Shown piece after piece: positions 16,130 to 25,603 of a stretch of DNA of 64,000 nucleotides. Source of the DNA: Butyrivibrio sp. (lineage in GTDB: Bacteria; Bacillota; Clostridia; Lachnospirales; Lachnospiraceae); contig NZ_SVFW01000006.1 of assembly GCF_015056685.1 (NCBI RefSeq), positions 62,001-126,000 on the forward strand. The letters are read 5' to 3'. The notes beneath the pieces were generated by a model. It saw only the letters and a program-made list of their open reading frames with translations, ran no database searches and was not told the origin of the DNA. The first letter of the stretch is position 1, and every line of letters starts with the position of its first letter. Position numbers and translations under genes: made by a program.

Positions 16130-17263
16130 ATGAAACTAAGTAGATTATTTGCGGTCGCTTTAAGCGGATTGCTGTTTATTCAGGCACCGGTTGTTGTGTT
16201 GGCAGAGGAATCTTATCAGGATGGTAATTTGTATAAGTGTGATGATGAAAAAGAAGACTACTTATTTGTAGGGCATAATGGTTTTTTCTTATCTGAAGAT
16301 GAACATCAAGATTATGAAAAAGTTTATGATACAGGAAGCGCTTTTAAAGAAGTCACAGATGATAGTGCCGATGGCAAAGAATATGGAGCAGGCTATGCCT
16401 TTGATTGTCAACAGAGTCCAAGTTCCGGCTATGTTGGTGGACTAACATCAAATTTGGTTGGGTTTGAGACGACCTTGTCAGAAGACCAAGTGGTAAAACT
16501 TCAATATATCGGTAATGAAACTGATAAACCTTATAGATTGAGCCTGACAACTGCTTCATCCGAATCAGGAACAAGTGGTGGTGAAGAAGGACAATCATCA
16601 GGAGAATCAGGAGAACAGGGAACGACTACAGAGCCAATTACAGAACCCACTTCGGAGTCAACTACAGAACCTACCACAGAACCTACTACGGAGCCAACTA
16701 CAGAGCCAACTGTAGAGCCAGCACAGCCAGAAACTCCAGCAGAAGAAAATGTAGAGCCTACACCAGTTGTTGTAACTGAAAATACCAATAATAGTCAGCC
16801 TGCAGCACCAGCTGATGAACCACAGCAGCCAGCAAATCAGGAACCTCAGGCGCCTGATACGACAGGTAGGATCAATATAATAAGCACAGCAGTAGGCAAT
16901 GCACTTCCAACTACTGAACTTGGAAACGCAGAGGTTCCTACCAGAACATTGTCTCTTGATATATTTAGTATTACTCCTGCCCAAATGACAGCAGCAGTAA
17001 GCGATACAGTAAAAAGTGCGCCAGCAGATGGAAATGTAGTTATTGAAACAAATACTATCTCATGCCTTGATAATAATATGGTTCAGGCGTTTGCACAGAG
17101 ACCGGACGTTGCTATCAGCATAGTATTCAAAAATAAAGAAGGACAAAAACTAAAAGTAACAATTCCTGCCGGATATCCTGTTACAACTCTTCTTGATGAA
17201 AATGGTTACTGCGGATATATGCACCTTGTAGATATTTTTGGTGCTACTGTTCTGTCAGAGTAA
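16130..17263 (+). CDS. Secreted Thr/Glu/Pro-repeat protein
   Basis: An unrecognised secreted protein of 377 residues. A signal peptide (about 1-25, ending VVVLAEE) is followed by an N-terminal domain rich in Asp and Tyr (ESYQDGNLYKCDDEKEDYLFVGHNGFFLSEDE...), then a TEPT/EPTTEPT repeat stalk (about 160-195), a Pro/Gln-rich section, and a C-terminal domain containing VVIETNTISCLDNNMVQAFAQRPDVAISIVFKNKEGQKLKVTIPAGYPV. There is no membrane anchor or LPXTG at the C-terminus. The ATG at 16130 is preferred over the TTG at 16127 because AGAGAGG lies seven bases upstream. The gene is alone between repeat elements 2 and 3, with a G9 tract in its putative promoter. Confidence 0.75.
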   Translation: MKLSRLFAVALSGLLFIQAPVVVLAEESYQDGNLYKCDDEKEDYLFVGHNGFFLSEDEHQDYEKVYDTGSAFKEVTDDSADGKEYGAGYAFDCQQSPSSGYVGGLTSNLVGFETTLSEDQVVKLQYIGNETDKPYRLSLTTASSESGTSGGEEGQSSGESGEQGTTTEPITEPTSESTTEPTTEPTTEPTTEPTVEPAQPETPAEENVEPTPVVVTENTNNSQPAAPADEPQQPANQEPQAPDTTGRINIISTAVGNALPTTELGNAEVPTRTLSLDIFSITPAQMTAAVSDTVKSAPADGNVVIETNTISCLDNNMVQAFAQRPDVAISIVFKNKEGQKLKVTIPAGYPVTTLLDENGYCGYMHLVDIFGATVLSE

Positions 17264-17306
17264 GATTTAGAAATTGCTAAAATGGATTAGAATTGATGAT
17301 TATTAC

Positions 17307-17340
17307 GAATGCTTACGCCACCGGCGTAAGCATTCTTTTA
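17307..17340 (+). terminator. Terminator of the Thr/Glu/Pro-repeat gene
   Basis: GAATGCTTACGCC (17307-17319) pairs perfectly with GGCGTAAGCATTC (17323-17335) around a 3-base loop, followed by TTTTATT. It lies just before repeat element 3. Confidence 0.88.
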
Positions 17341-17392
17341 TTATCAATTCACAATTGTTAAGGGTATACAAAGCATTCGAGGGGGAGTGGTT

Positions 17393-18320
17393 TGGATAAA
17401 CGTAAGTATTGCGCTCCTATACGCCACCATTGACTGAACCTGAGGAAAACGCCGTCTATACCTCGCCGACGGTGAGAATGATGGGAACAGTAATTCTTCA
17501 CTCACCGTCGGCCCCAGCATTGTAGCGTTTTCATCAGAACCAGTAAAGGGCAAGCACCTAGCGGTGTGGCTGTTTTTTCTGCCTCAGGCTCAAAATCCAG
17601 GAACAGTTGAGGCGGACGCTTTTCTACCTACGGGCAATTTTTTAATTTTCCGACCTTTTACCCGTGTTTTATTAGTGCCCATGGGTAATATTTAATTTTC
17701 TCTGACTTTTACCCGAGTTATCAAACAATCATTGGGTAAATCTATCATTATTTTCATATTTACCCAAGCTTATTCAATAATTCTCGGGTAAAAATCATCT
17801 CTTTTAGTTCTTTACCCAAATCATTCACTAAACTAACTCATGGGTAAAAACCTGCATTTTGTTCTTTAGTACCCGCAATGCTCTTTAAAAAAATGGGTCA
17901 AGTCCTATTTTATAAGCTAAATCAGGCTGTTTATAATAGAGTTATCTTATATGCACAGCTGGCCGTAGACATTGCAATGCATAGTCGCTTATACCTCTTT
18001 GTTTTGCATGCTTGATCATACATCTATCTTTTAGGCAGTAAGGCAATGTATGTTAAATTGAAGAGATAAGCTCCTCATATCGAACTTGCAAATTATCATC
18101 TATCCTTTACTGTTCTCGGATTCAGAGCCCGAGGCACTTAAAACCAGCCACACCGAAGGTGCTTGCCCTTGACGGGTTCTGAGGGAAACGCTACAATGCT
18201 GAATCCGATGGTGAAAGAATCTATCTACTGTTCCCATCATCCTCACCGTCGGCTCGCAGGCCAGGGCGTTTTCCCTCAGGTTCAGTCAGGGGTGGCGTAC
18301 AGAGCCAATTTACTTATGTT
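17393..18320. repeat. Repeat element 3: inverted-arm element with GGGTAAA array
   Basis: Left arm: alpha 17427-17550 and beta 17551-17609. Right arm: beta 18109-18165 and alpha 18166-18292, in reverse complement. The left end has AACGTAAGTATTGCGC, as in element 2. The core array (17631-17876) and the block after it (17918-18010, TAAATCAGGCTGTTTATAATAGAG and onwards) are close to the matching parts of element 1, but the GCACGC array of element 1 is missing. The left alpha stem is partly mismatched at its base, as if its two halves came from different copies. Non-coding; it lies before an esterase gene. Confidence 0.87.
17631..17876. repeat. GGGTAAA/TTTACCC alternating array of element 3
   Basis: Ten copies alternate in orientation: CGGGCAA 17631, TTTACCCG 17657, ATGGGTAA 17681, TTTACCCGAG 17708, TGGGTAAA 17733, TTTACCCAAG 17759, CTCGGGTAA 17783, TTTACCCAA 17811, TGGGTAAA 17841, GTACCCGC 17869. 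Steps are 50, 52, 50 and 58 bp. A degenerate TGGGTCA at 17894 may be an eleventh copy. Confidence 0.9.
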
Positions 18321-18435
18321 TTTCAATCTTCATAATCAACAAAATTCATCTATTATTCTTATCAAATTTACACTATAGACTAACGCAATATCGCATGAGT
18401 ACAATTAATTCATCGATATTCTTGGGGAGGTCTAT

Positions 18436-19239
18436 ATGTTTTGTACATGTCACTATTTTAGCCACGTTTTAAATCACAATACGGAGATTAATGTTGTAAT
18501 TCCGACTCCTGAAGGAAATGAGCAGATTACTGCTACAGGGAAAGATATGCGTTATGACTATGAGAATGGTCTTCCTGTAGTTTATTTGTTGCATGGAGCT
18601 TTTGGAGACAACAGCTCATGGTCAAGGTTTTCAAGCATAGAAAGATACGCTCAGGCACATAACTGCATTGCGGTAATGGCGGGCGTTGAAAATAGTTTTT
18701 ATCAGGATATGGCACGGGGAGGCCAGTACTATACATATATGACAAAAGAACTGCCGGAGTACATTACACGCATATTCCCGGCATCAAAGAAAAGAGAAGA
18801 TACGTATGTTGCAGGGCTTTCTATGGGAGGATACGGAGCCTGGTTTTTAGCACTTTCAAGACCCGATATTTATTCAAAGGCTGCATCAATGTCAGGAGCT
18901 CTTGATATCGTGCGACTTCATGATGAAGCAATGGCCGGTAAAGTGGATAACCCATTCCCTTGGGAGGATGCTTTTGGTGAAGCGGCAGGCCACCTTGAAG
19001 GGAGCGACAGAGACCTGTTTGCATTATTAAAAAGAGATATGGAAAACGGACAGGTTCCAGAACTGTACCAGTCATGCGGCACAGAAGACTTTTTATATAA
19101 GCTCAATCAGGGAGTTCATGAGAAACTTGAAAAAATGGGAGTGAAGAGCATTTACAAAGAAGTTCCTGATCATATGCACAACTGGGATTTTTGGGATCTG
19201 GAGATCAGGAGCATCCTTGACTGGATGTTTCCGGCATAA
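18436..19239 (+). CDS. Esterase of the D / tributyrin-esterase family
   Basis: A 267-residue alpha/beta hydrolase. The oxyanion region PVVYLLHGAFGDNSSWSRF (about 45-65), the nucleophile elbow GLSMGGYGAW (Ser about 129), an Asp after LEGSDRD or CGTEDFL, and the His of VPDHMHNWDFWD complete the expected triad. The family includes acetyl and feruloyl esterases that remove acyl groups from plant polysaccharides. No signal peptide is seen, so it probably acts inside the cell on imported oligosaccharides. ATG after GGGGAGG. The GH31 gene follows 90 bases later. Substrate unknown. Confidence 0.85.
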   Translation: MFCTCHYFSHVLNHNTEINVVIPTPEGNEQITATGKDMRYDYENGLPVVYLLHGAFGDNSSWSRFSSIERYAQAHNCIAVMAGVENSFYQDMARGGQYYTYMTKELPEYITRIFPASKKREDTYVAGLSMGGYGAWFLALSRPDIYSKAASMSGALDIVRLHDEAMAGKVDNPFPWEDAFGEAAGHLEGSDRDLFALLKRDMENGQVPELYQSCGTEDFLYKLNQGVHEKLEKMGVKSIYKEVPDHMHNWDFWDLEIRSILDWMFPA

Positions 19240-19329
19240 TTGAAGCAGATTCTAAAAATGCACATTATTATAAAAATGAACTGATGAGTAAAGTGAATTC
19301 TCTATATTTGAAAGGATTAGGAGTATCCC

Positions 19330-21849
19330 ATGAAAATTTGTAAAAAGTTAAACAGCATAAAAAAGACTGATTACGGATATCTGGCTGAACTTGACAAAGC
19401 ATACATGAAGATATGTTTTTTAACCGACAGCATTGTCAGAATTAAAGTATCTTTTGGAGATATTGCAGATGCTGATAAGCCTGAAGGATCATACGTGCTT
19501 CAGATGACTGGCTGGGATGACAGACTTGATTTCCTTTTTGAAGACAGAAAGCATGTAACTCCACTTAAAGCTCTATTAGAGGAAAAAGAAAATGAGATAT
19601 GTCTGAAGACTGATTCAGTATGTCTTTTGCTGGAAAAGAACCCGCTTAGCATAAAGCTTGTGGATAAAGATGGCGATGTCATTTATGAAGGTGTAAAAGG
19701 AAGCCCATTTATAAAGGATGCTAATAACAGAGTAACCGGTTACACCAGAATGAATGAGGACGACTGCTTCTATGGTTTTGGTGAAAAGACTGGTCCAATA
19801 AACAAGAATAAGGACTTTATCAGAGAACGAGCCACCGATTGCTGGAGCTACGATCCTGAAAAGTGCGACACCATGTATAAGCACATTCCTTTTTATTTAA
19901 GGCTCGACAGGCAGGCAAGGAAGGCAACGGGACTTTTTTATAACAATTTCCATGAATCAGTATTTAATATGGGAAAAGAAAAGAGTAATTACTGGCCAAG
20001 ATACACATACTTCCAGGCTGACGGCGGCGATCTTGATCTTTTTGTATTCACCGGCCCATCCATAAAAAATGTGCTGGATGATTATACAGCTCTGACGGGA
20101 AGACCGGCTCTTTTACCTAAAAGAGCTCTTGGCTATCAGGGGTCATCAATGTACTATTCGGAGCTTGAAAAAGACTCTGACAAGGCGCTTATTGAATTTG
20201 TGGAGACTGTCAGAAGAAAGGGATTCCCAATTGACGGATTCCATCTGTCTTCCGGCTATACATCATACGACAATAAGAGGTGCGTATTTACCTGGAATAA
20301 AGAAAGGTTCCCTGATCCAAAGGGATATTTTGCAAAGATGAACGAGCTTGGGGCGCAGAACGTTCCTAATGTTAAGCCGGGAATTCTTTTGATGCATCCA
20401 AAGTTTGATGAGTTCAAAAAGGAAGGCGTTTTTGTAAGAGACAGTGAAAATGATAAAGAACCGGCTGTAGGTTCCTGGTGGGGAGGCCCCGGGGCATTTT
20501 GGGATTACACAAGCCCTAAGGGAAGAGAACTGTGGAAAAAATATCTTACAGAGACTGTTATTGATATTGGAACCAATTCTATTTGGGATGATAACTGCGA
20601 ATATGACAGTCTTTTGGACCACGACAGCAAGTGCGACTACGACGGCGAGGGCGGCAGGATCGGCGAGTTCAAGCCTGTTATGTGCACCATCATGAGTAAG
20701 CTTGCCTGTGAAGCGGTAAAAGAGCATGACAAGAGCAAAAGACCTTATGTTGTTTGCCGAAGTGGTAGCAGCGGAATTCAGAAATACGCTCAGAACTGGG
20801 TTGGTGATAACTGCACAGCGTGGAGAACTTTAAAACACAATATACCGACCATGCTTGGAGTGGGACTATCAGGCCAACCTAATACAGGCTGTGATATTGG
20901 CGGTTTTGCGGGACCGGCACCTGAAGAAGAGCTCTTTGTCAGATGGGTGCAGCATGGCATATTCCAGCCAAGATTTTCAATTCATTCGGCAAGTAGTGAC
21001 AACACTGTAACAGAACCGTGGATGTATTCAAGACAGACTGACAGGATAAGAAATGCAATCCTGCTTAGATATCGCATGCTTCCTCATTTCTATTCACTGG
21101 AGTATGAAGCTCATGTGACCGGTGCTCCGATAATGAGGCCTCTTGTCTATGAGTTCCAAAATGATGAGAACGTCTATGAAGAAAACTTTGAGTTTATGCT
21201 TGGAAAAGACCTGCTTGTGGCAAATGTTCTTGAAAAGGGACAGATAGTAAAAGATATTTATCTTCCTGAAGGCTGTAAATGGTTTGATCTTGAGAACAAC
21301 TTTAAATGCTACGAAGGTGGACAGGTGATATCTATTCCTGTAAATATCAACTCTATCCCGAGATTCTTGAGGGAGGGTGCAATACTGCCAACGGCTCTCA
21401 ATCAGCCTATGAATGCGGAAAAAGACCCGGTGACGGATTTAAGCCTCACATTTGTTCCGTATACAGATGGAAAAGAGCATGTATCAGAGTATATATATTA
21501 CGATGATGACGGCTGCAGCAATGATTTCGAGGACGGAGTATACAGAAAGACCACTATTACCATGAGTGGCAGCGGTGTAATAGATATCTCATTTAAGGGC
21601 GAGGGCACTTATAAAGATACTGTGGAAACAGTGGTGGCGACAGTTGTGTATAAAGAGAAAGCGCCTTTGTGGATATCCTTTGAAGACAAGAAGCTAACTC
21701 ACATTTTGGACAGGGAAAAGTTTGAAGCATCCGATAACTGCTGGTATTATAGCGAGACCTTGAGAGCAGCACTCATTAAGTTTAGGAATCCAAAGCACGA
21801 TGCCAGCCTCAAAGTGTCATTTGAAGAGTTTGATCTTATTGGGATGTGA
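19330..21849 (+). CDS. Glycoside hydrolase family 31
   Basis: An 839-residue cytoplasmic glycosidase without a signal peptide. An N-terminal beta-sandwich (about 1-240) contains FYGFGEKTGPINK; the (beta/alpha)8 barrel contains GFHLSSGYTSY, then GTNSIWDDNCEYD with the nucleophile Asp at about 420, RPYVVCRSGSSGIQKYAQNWVGDNCTAW with the acid/base Asp, and GCDIGGFAGPAPEEELFVRWVQHGIFQPRFSIHS. The family covers alpha-glucosidases, alpha-xylosidases and relatives. The WDDNCEYD variant departs from the common WNDMNE, so substrate cannot be named. It lies between the esterase and an ABC sugar importer. RBS AGGAG. Confidence 0.92.
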   Translation: MKICKKLNSIKKTDYGYLAELDKAYMKICFLTDSIVRIKVSFGDIADADKPEGSYVLQMTGWDDRLDFLFEDRKHVTPLKALLEEKENEICLKTDSVCLLLEKNPLSIKLVDKDGDVIYEGVKGSPFIKDANNRVTGYTRMNEDDCFYGFGEKTGPINKNKDFIRERATDCWSYDPEKCDTMYKHIPFYLRLDRQARKATGLFYNNFHESVFNMGKEKSNYWPRYTYFQADGGDLDLFVFTGPSIKNVLDDYTALTGRPALLPKRALGYQGSSMYYSELEKDSDKALIEFVETVRRKGFPIDGFHLSSGYTSYDNKRCVFTWNKERFPDPKGYFAKMNELGAQNVPNVKPGILLMHPKFDEFKKEGVFVRDSENDKEPAVGSWWGGPGAFWDYTSPKGRELWKKYLTETVIDIGTNSIWDDNCEYDSLLDHDSKCDYDGEGGRIGEFKPVMCTIMSKLACEAVKEHDKSKRPYVVCRSGSSGIQKYAQNWVGDNCTAWRTLKHNIPTMLGVGLSGQPNTGCDIGGFAGPAPEEELFVRWVQHGIFQPRFSIHSASSDNTVTEPWMYSRQTDRIRNAILLRYRMLPHFYSLEYEAHVTGAPIMRPLVYEFQNDENVYEENFEFMLGKDLLVANVLEKGQIVKDIYLPEGCKWFDLENNFKCYEGGQVISIPVNINSIPRFLREGAILPTALNQPMNAEKDPVTDLSLTFVPYTDGKEHVSEYIYYDDDGCSNDFEDGVYRKTTITMSGSGVIDISFKGEGTYKDTVETVVATVVYKEKAPLWISFEDKKLTHILDREKFEASDNCWYYSETLRAALIKFRNPKHDASLKVSFEEFDLIGM

Positions 21850-21867
21850 GCGATATAAGGATTCAAG

Positions 21868-21905
21868 TAGATACAAAGCTGTGCTTGCACAAAGCTTTGT
21901 ATCTA
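21868..21905 (+). terminator. Hairpin after the GH31 gene
   Basis: TAGATACAAAGCT (21868-21880) pairs with AGCTTTGTATCTA (21893-21905), with an inner GTGC/GCAC. It is strong, but no T-run follows. The rest of the gap up to 22150 holds a GGATTGC...GCAATCC inverted repeat near 21961-21991 and a promoter. Confidence 0.6.
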
Positions 21906-22068
21906 TTTGAAGACTGAACGGACATGAGGAAGTAGCACGATAGTGCGGATTCCGAATGAGCGTAGGATTGCGAGAACGAAGTGTAGCAATCCGTATATCG
22001 CGAAACAAATAATTTGTTGTGCAACGTGCATATAATTTTTAAGGAATATCAATATTTTGTGTCCAATA

Positions 22069-22097
22069 TTTACAGAGGTACAAAATAACGATATAAT
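22069..22097 (+). promoter_or_regulatory. Candidate promoter of the first sugar importer
   Basis: TTTACA (22069-22074), a 17-base spacer and TATAAT (22092-22097), about 55 bases before the binding-protein start at 22151. A similar TTTACA box precedes the second importer (36498). Confidence 0.6.
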
Positions 22098-22150
22098 AAA
22101 TTATGGTATTTTTATACAAAAGCCTGCAATTAAACTTAGGAGGGAAAGAA

Positions 22151-23590
22151 ATGAAAAAGAAAGTTATTTCAATGGTATTGTCAGGAATGATGATCATGTC
22201 CCTGGCAGCATGCGGAGAAACAGCCGCAGACACTACTGCACCTGCAGCAGAGGAAACACCAAAGGCTGAGACGGCGACAGAGACTCCAGCGGCAGAGACT
22301 CCGGCAGCCGAGACTGCTGATGCTTCAGCTGCAGCTTATGATCCTGCAACAGCAGGTGATGTAACTGTTGGATTTGGATGGTGGGGCAACCAGGTTCGTG
22401 ATGAAGTTACAAAGGCTGCATGTGATCACTTCACAGAACTTTATCCAAATGTTACTTTTAACCTCAATTCTCAGGCATGGAATGACTACTGGGCACAGAT
22501 GACAAGCTTCTCATCAAGTGATACACTGCCAGATCTTATGCAGCAGGATTACGCATACTTTGAGCAGTGGGTTGAGGCAGGAGACCTTCTTGACTTAACG
22601 CCTTATGTTGAGAGCGGTGCACTTGATCTTTCAAAGATTCCTGAGAGTATCGTAAACACAGGTAAGAGCGCAAGCGACGGACACATCTACGCTGTCTGCG
22701 CAGGTATGAACGCTCCGGCTCTTTCATACAACAAGACACTTACAGATGAACTTGGAATCACAGTTCCTGATAACATGACATGGGATCAGTTCGCAGAGAT
22801 TTCAAAACAGATTTATGACGCAAAGGGAATCGGTGTTGTATGGCACAACTTCAACTCTGAGAACCCAATTGCATACTTTGCTCGTGGCAAGGGCCACAAC
22901 GCACTCTTTGAAGCAGATGGCGTAACAGTTAGTGAAGAAGAGATGACTGAGTTCTATACACGTCTTCAGAACGCTGTAGCTGAAGGATGGCTCTTCGATA
23001 CAGATAAGTTCGCATCTGTTGACACAGCTACAATTCCTCAGAGCCCACTTGTATATGGTTCAGATCCTAGCGTAAGAAGCTGGTGCTCATTTAACTTCTC
23101 AAACCAGTACATGGCATTCTGCGATGCAGCTAAGGCTGATGGAATCGAGCTTGGTATCTCAACATGGCCAGAGGACAACGGAGCACAGGCTAACTACCTT
23201 AAGCCTTCTCAGTTCTTCTCAATCACAACAGATACTCAGAATCCTGATCTTGCAGTAGCAATCCTTAACTACCTCATCAACGATGTTGAGGCCAACACAC
23301 TTCTTAGAGCAGAGCGTGGTGTTCCGGCTAACAGTGAAGTAGCTGCAGCTATTGCTGATACAGTATCACAGACAGACTACACATATCCTATCATTGTTGA
23401 GTATCTTGATATGGTATCAAAGAATTCAACAGCAATCTTCCCTCCACTTCCTGGATATGCAGGAACAGTTAACACAGACGTTATCGAGGGAATAACAAGC
23501 AGAGCACTTTCAAAGAATCCTACAGATACACCTGCAGACCTTGCAAAGGCATTCGTAGAGGGTGCAAATAAGGTAGCAGCTGATTATTGA
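22151..23590 (+). CDS. ABC sugar importer, substrate-binding lipoprotein (1)
   Basis: A 479-residue family 1 solute-binding protein. The lipobox is MSLAAC (Cys about 21), followed by an Ala/Glu/Thr/Pro-rich flexible tether (about 22-80) and the binding domain starting VTVGFGWWGNQVRDEVTKAACDHFTELYPNVTFN. Several aromatic residues (WNDYW, WYWR-like clusters) could form a sugar platform. It is lipid-anchored outside the membrane and delivers sugar to the permeases encoded next. ATG after GGAGGGA; a longer TTG/ATG reading adds 16 residues without a ribosome binding site. A terminator hairpin follows directly, so it is probably made in excess of the permeases. Codon use is strongly biased. Confidence 0.92.
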   Translation: MKKKVISMVLSGMMIMSLAACGETAADTTAPAAEETPKAETATETPAAETPAAETADASAAAYDPATAGDVTVGFGWWGNQVRDEVTKAACDHFTELYPNVTFNLNSQAWNDYWAQMTSFSSSDTLPDLMQQDYAYFEQWVEAGDLLDLTPYVESGALDLSKIPESIVNTGKSASDGHIYAVCAGMNAPALSYNKTLTDELGITVPDNMTWDQFAEISKQIYDAKGIGVVWHNFNSENPIAYFARGKGHNALFEADGVTVSEEEMTEFYTRLQNAVAEGWLFDTDKFASVDTATIPQSPLVYGSDPSVRSWCSFNFSNQYMAFCDAAKADGIELGISTWPEDNGAQANYLKPSQFFSITTDTQNPDLAVAILNYLINDVEANTLLRAERGVPANSEVAAAIADTVSQTDYTYPIIVEYLDMVSKNSTAIFPPLPGYAGTVNTDVIEGITSRALSKNPTDTPADLAKAFVEGANKVAADY

Positions 23591-23629
23591 TCTGGGGAAT
23601 AACAGTTTTACCTTAAGTAATTGAACCAA

Positions 23630-23677
23630 AGAGAGGCGTTATTTTTATAACTTATAAACTGGCGCCTCTCTTTTTTT
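23630..23677 (+). terminator. Partial terminator between binding protein and permeases (1)
   Basis: AGAGAGGCG (23630-23638) pairs with CGCCTCTCT (23663-23671), followed by a T-run to 23677. It lies inside the transport operon and should reduce transcription of the permeases relative to the binding protein. Confidence 0.85.
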
Positions 23678-23717
23678 ACAAAAATTACTGGACATCAGGA
23701 AGAAAGGGGAGAGTTCT

Positions 23718-24626
23718 ATGGATAAAAAGAAAAGCTTCCGCCAATGGATTGGGCAGGAGAAAGTGGCAGGCTATGTGTTCAGTTTGCCGTTTATCATTGG
23801 TTTTTTGATGTTCATGCTTATACCGATGATACTATCGCTGTATTTTTCATTTTGTAAGTACGACATTCAAAACCCTGCAAAATTTATTGGCCTTAGGAAT
23901 TATATCAACATTTTTACCGATGACACATCATTTTGGAAAGCCTTAAGGGTTACCTGCTATTACGCACTTATTGGCACACCATTAAAGGTTGTTTTCGCTC
24001 TTATCATCGCTCTTATTTTGGCAAAAGATACAAAGCTTACAGGTTTTTATCGTGCAGCATACTACCTTCCTTCAATCATTGGAGGATCAGTTGCTGTAGC
24101 AATTCTTTGGAGAAGAATGTTTGAACCCACAGGCACTATCAATGCCATTCTTTCAGTTGTGTATCCCGGAATATCCAATTTTAACTGGTTTGGAGAGGGA
24201 AGCGCAATCTGGGTTCTCATTATCTTAACTGTCTGGCAGTTTGGATCATCGATGCTTATTTTCCTTTCATCACTTAAGCAGATCAACCGCGAATTGTACG
24301 AGGCTGCGGAAGTTGATGGAGCTAACAAGTGGAGACAGTTTTGGAGGATAACACTTCCTCTGTTGACTCCAACTATTTTCTTTAATCTGGTACAGCAGAC
24401 GATCAACTCGTTCCTTGCTTTCACACAGAGTAAACTTATTACAGATGGTCAGCCAAACGACAGCACATTGTTCTATACATTGTATGTGTACAAAAAAGCA
24501 TTCCCTAACATGGGAAAGAGCCAGATGGGTTATGCATCAGCTCTTGCATGGATAATGCTCATCATTATTTCCGCTGTAACAGCTCTGTTGTTCTGGAGCC
24601 GTAGCAAGTGGGTATATGAAGATTAA
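23718..24626 (+). CDS. ABC sugar importer, permease (MalF-like) (1)
   Basis: A 302-residue inner-membrane permease with six predicted membrane segments. The conserved ATPase-contact loop reads ELYEAAEVDGANKWRQFWRITLPLLTP, the EAA motif of MalF-type subunits. It forms a heterodimer with the next gene product and works with the lipoprotein encoded upstream. No ATPase gene is present in the operon; such systems share a common MsmK-like ATPase. ATG after GGGGAG. Confidence 0.93.
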   Translation: MDKKKSFRQWIGQEKVAGYVFSLPFIIGFLMFMLIPMILSLYFSFCKYDIQNPAKFIGLRNYINIFTDDTSFWKALRVTCYYALIGTPLKVVFALIIALILAKDTKLTGFYRAAYYLPSIIGGSVAVAILWRRMFEPTGTINAILSVVYPGISNFNWFGEGSAIWVLIILTVWQFGSSMLIFLSSLKQINRELYEAAEVDGANKWRQFWRITLPLLTPTIFFNLVQQTINSFLAFTQSKLITDGQPNDSTLFYTLYVYKKAFPNMGKSQMGYASALAWIMLIIISAVTALLFWSRSKWVYED

Positions 24627-24641
24627 GGGGAGGCGTTTATT

Positions 24642-25487
24642 ATGAATACGAAAAGAAAGATCTTGGATTTGATCTATCATATACTGGTACTTTTTGGAGC
24701 CTTTGTTATGATCTATCCGCTTTTGTGGATGATCTTCAGCTCTTTTAAACCGACAACTTATGTTCTTCCAACTGCAAAACAGCTCATTCCGTCAGTATGG
24801 ACACTGGACAACTACAAGACAGGATGGAAGGGATTTATGGGTTATACCTTCGCAACCTTCTTTAAGAATTCCTTCTTTATTTCCATCACATCAACCTTTG
24901 GAACTCTGATTTCATCATCACTTGTGGCTTATGCGCTTCAGAGACTTGACTTTAAGCTTAAAAAGCCTTTGTTCATTCTGGTGTTGTCCACAATGATGCT
25001 TCCACCACAGATTCTGATGATTCCTCAGTACATGTGGTTTAGAAGACTTGGCTGGGTTGGTACTTACTTCCCAATGATCCTGCCATACTTCTTTGCCATT
25101 CAGGGATTCTTTGTATACCTTATCATGAACTTTATTCAGGGCGTGCCAAAAGAGCTGGATGAGGCTGCCAAGATTGACGGCTGCTCTTTTTACGGAATAT
25201 ACTTCAGGATCATCCTGCCACTTATCGTACCAGCCATGATCACAAGTGCCATCTTCTCATTTATCTGGAGATGGGATGATTACCTTTCAGCTTTACTCTA
25301 TGTTACAAAGCCTGAAATGAGACCAATATCACTGGCACTTAAGCTCTTTAACGATCCATCAGCCGGTTCAGATATCGGTGCAACACTTGCTATGTCAACA
25401 CTTTCAATCGTTCCTGCAACAATTCTTTTCCTTATATTCCAGAAGTCACTGGTTGAGGGAATTGCAAGCTCAGGTATTAAGGGATGA
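24642..25487 (+). CDS. ABC sugar importer, permease (MalG-like) (1)
   Basis: A 281-residue permease with six membrane segments and the EAA loop ELDEAAKIDGCSFYGIYFRIILPLIVPA. It starts 15 bases after the MalF-like gene, with GGGGAGG as ribosome binding site. It makes the second half of the channel. It ends VEGIASSGIKG, a common MalG-type ending. A hairpin follows at 25532-25568. Confidence 0.93.
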   Translation: MNTKRKILDLIYHILVLFGAFVMIYPLLWMIFSSFKPTTYVLPTAKQLIPSVWTLDNYKTGWKGFMGYTFATFFKNSFFISITSTFGTLISSSLVAYALQRLDFKLKKPLFILVLSTMMLPPQILMIPQYMWFRRLGWVGTYFPMILPYFFAIQGFFVYLIMNFIQGVPKELDEAAKIDGCSFYGIYFRIILPLIVPAMITSAIFSFIWRWDDYLSALLYVTKPEMRPISLALKLFNDPSAGSDIGATLAMSTLSIVPATILFLIFQKSLVEGIASSGIKG

Positions 25488-25531
25488 TATCAATAAAAAT
25501 ACGTAAAATAGTGTAATAAATAATAAGAATG

Positions 25532-25568
25532 ATCTCTCGCATAGTGAAATAATGAATATGCGAGAGAT
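25532..25568 (+). terminator. Hairpin between permease and GH4 genes
   Basis: ATCTCTCGCATA (25532-25543) pairs perfectly with TATGCGAGAGAT (25557-25568); TATTAGTTTTCG follows, so the T-run is poor. It probably slows but does not fully stop transcription into the GH4 gene. Confidence 0.65.
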
Positions 25569-25603
25569 TATTAGTTTTCGTTCATAAGGGAAGGGGTAAA
25601 AAA

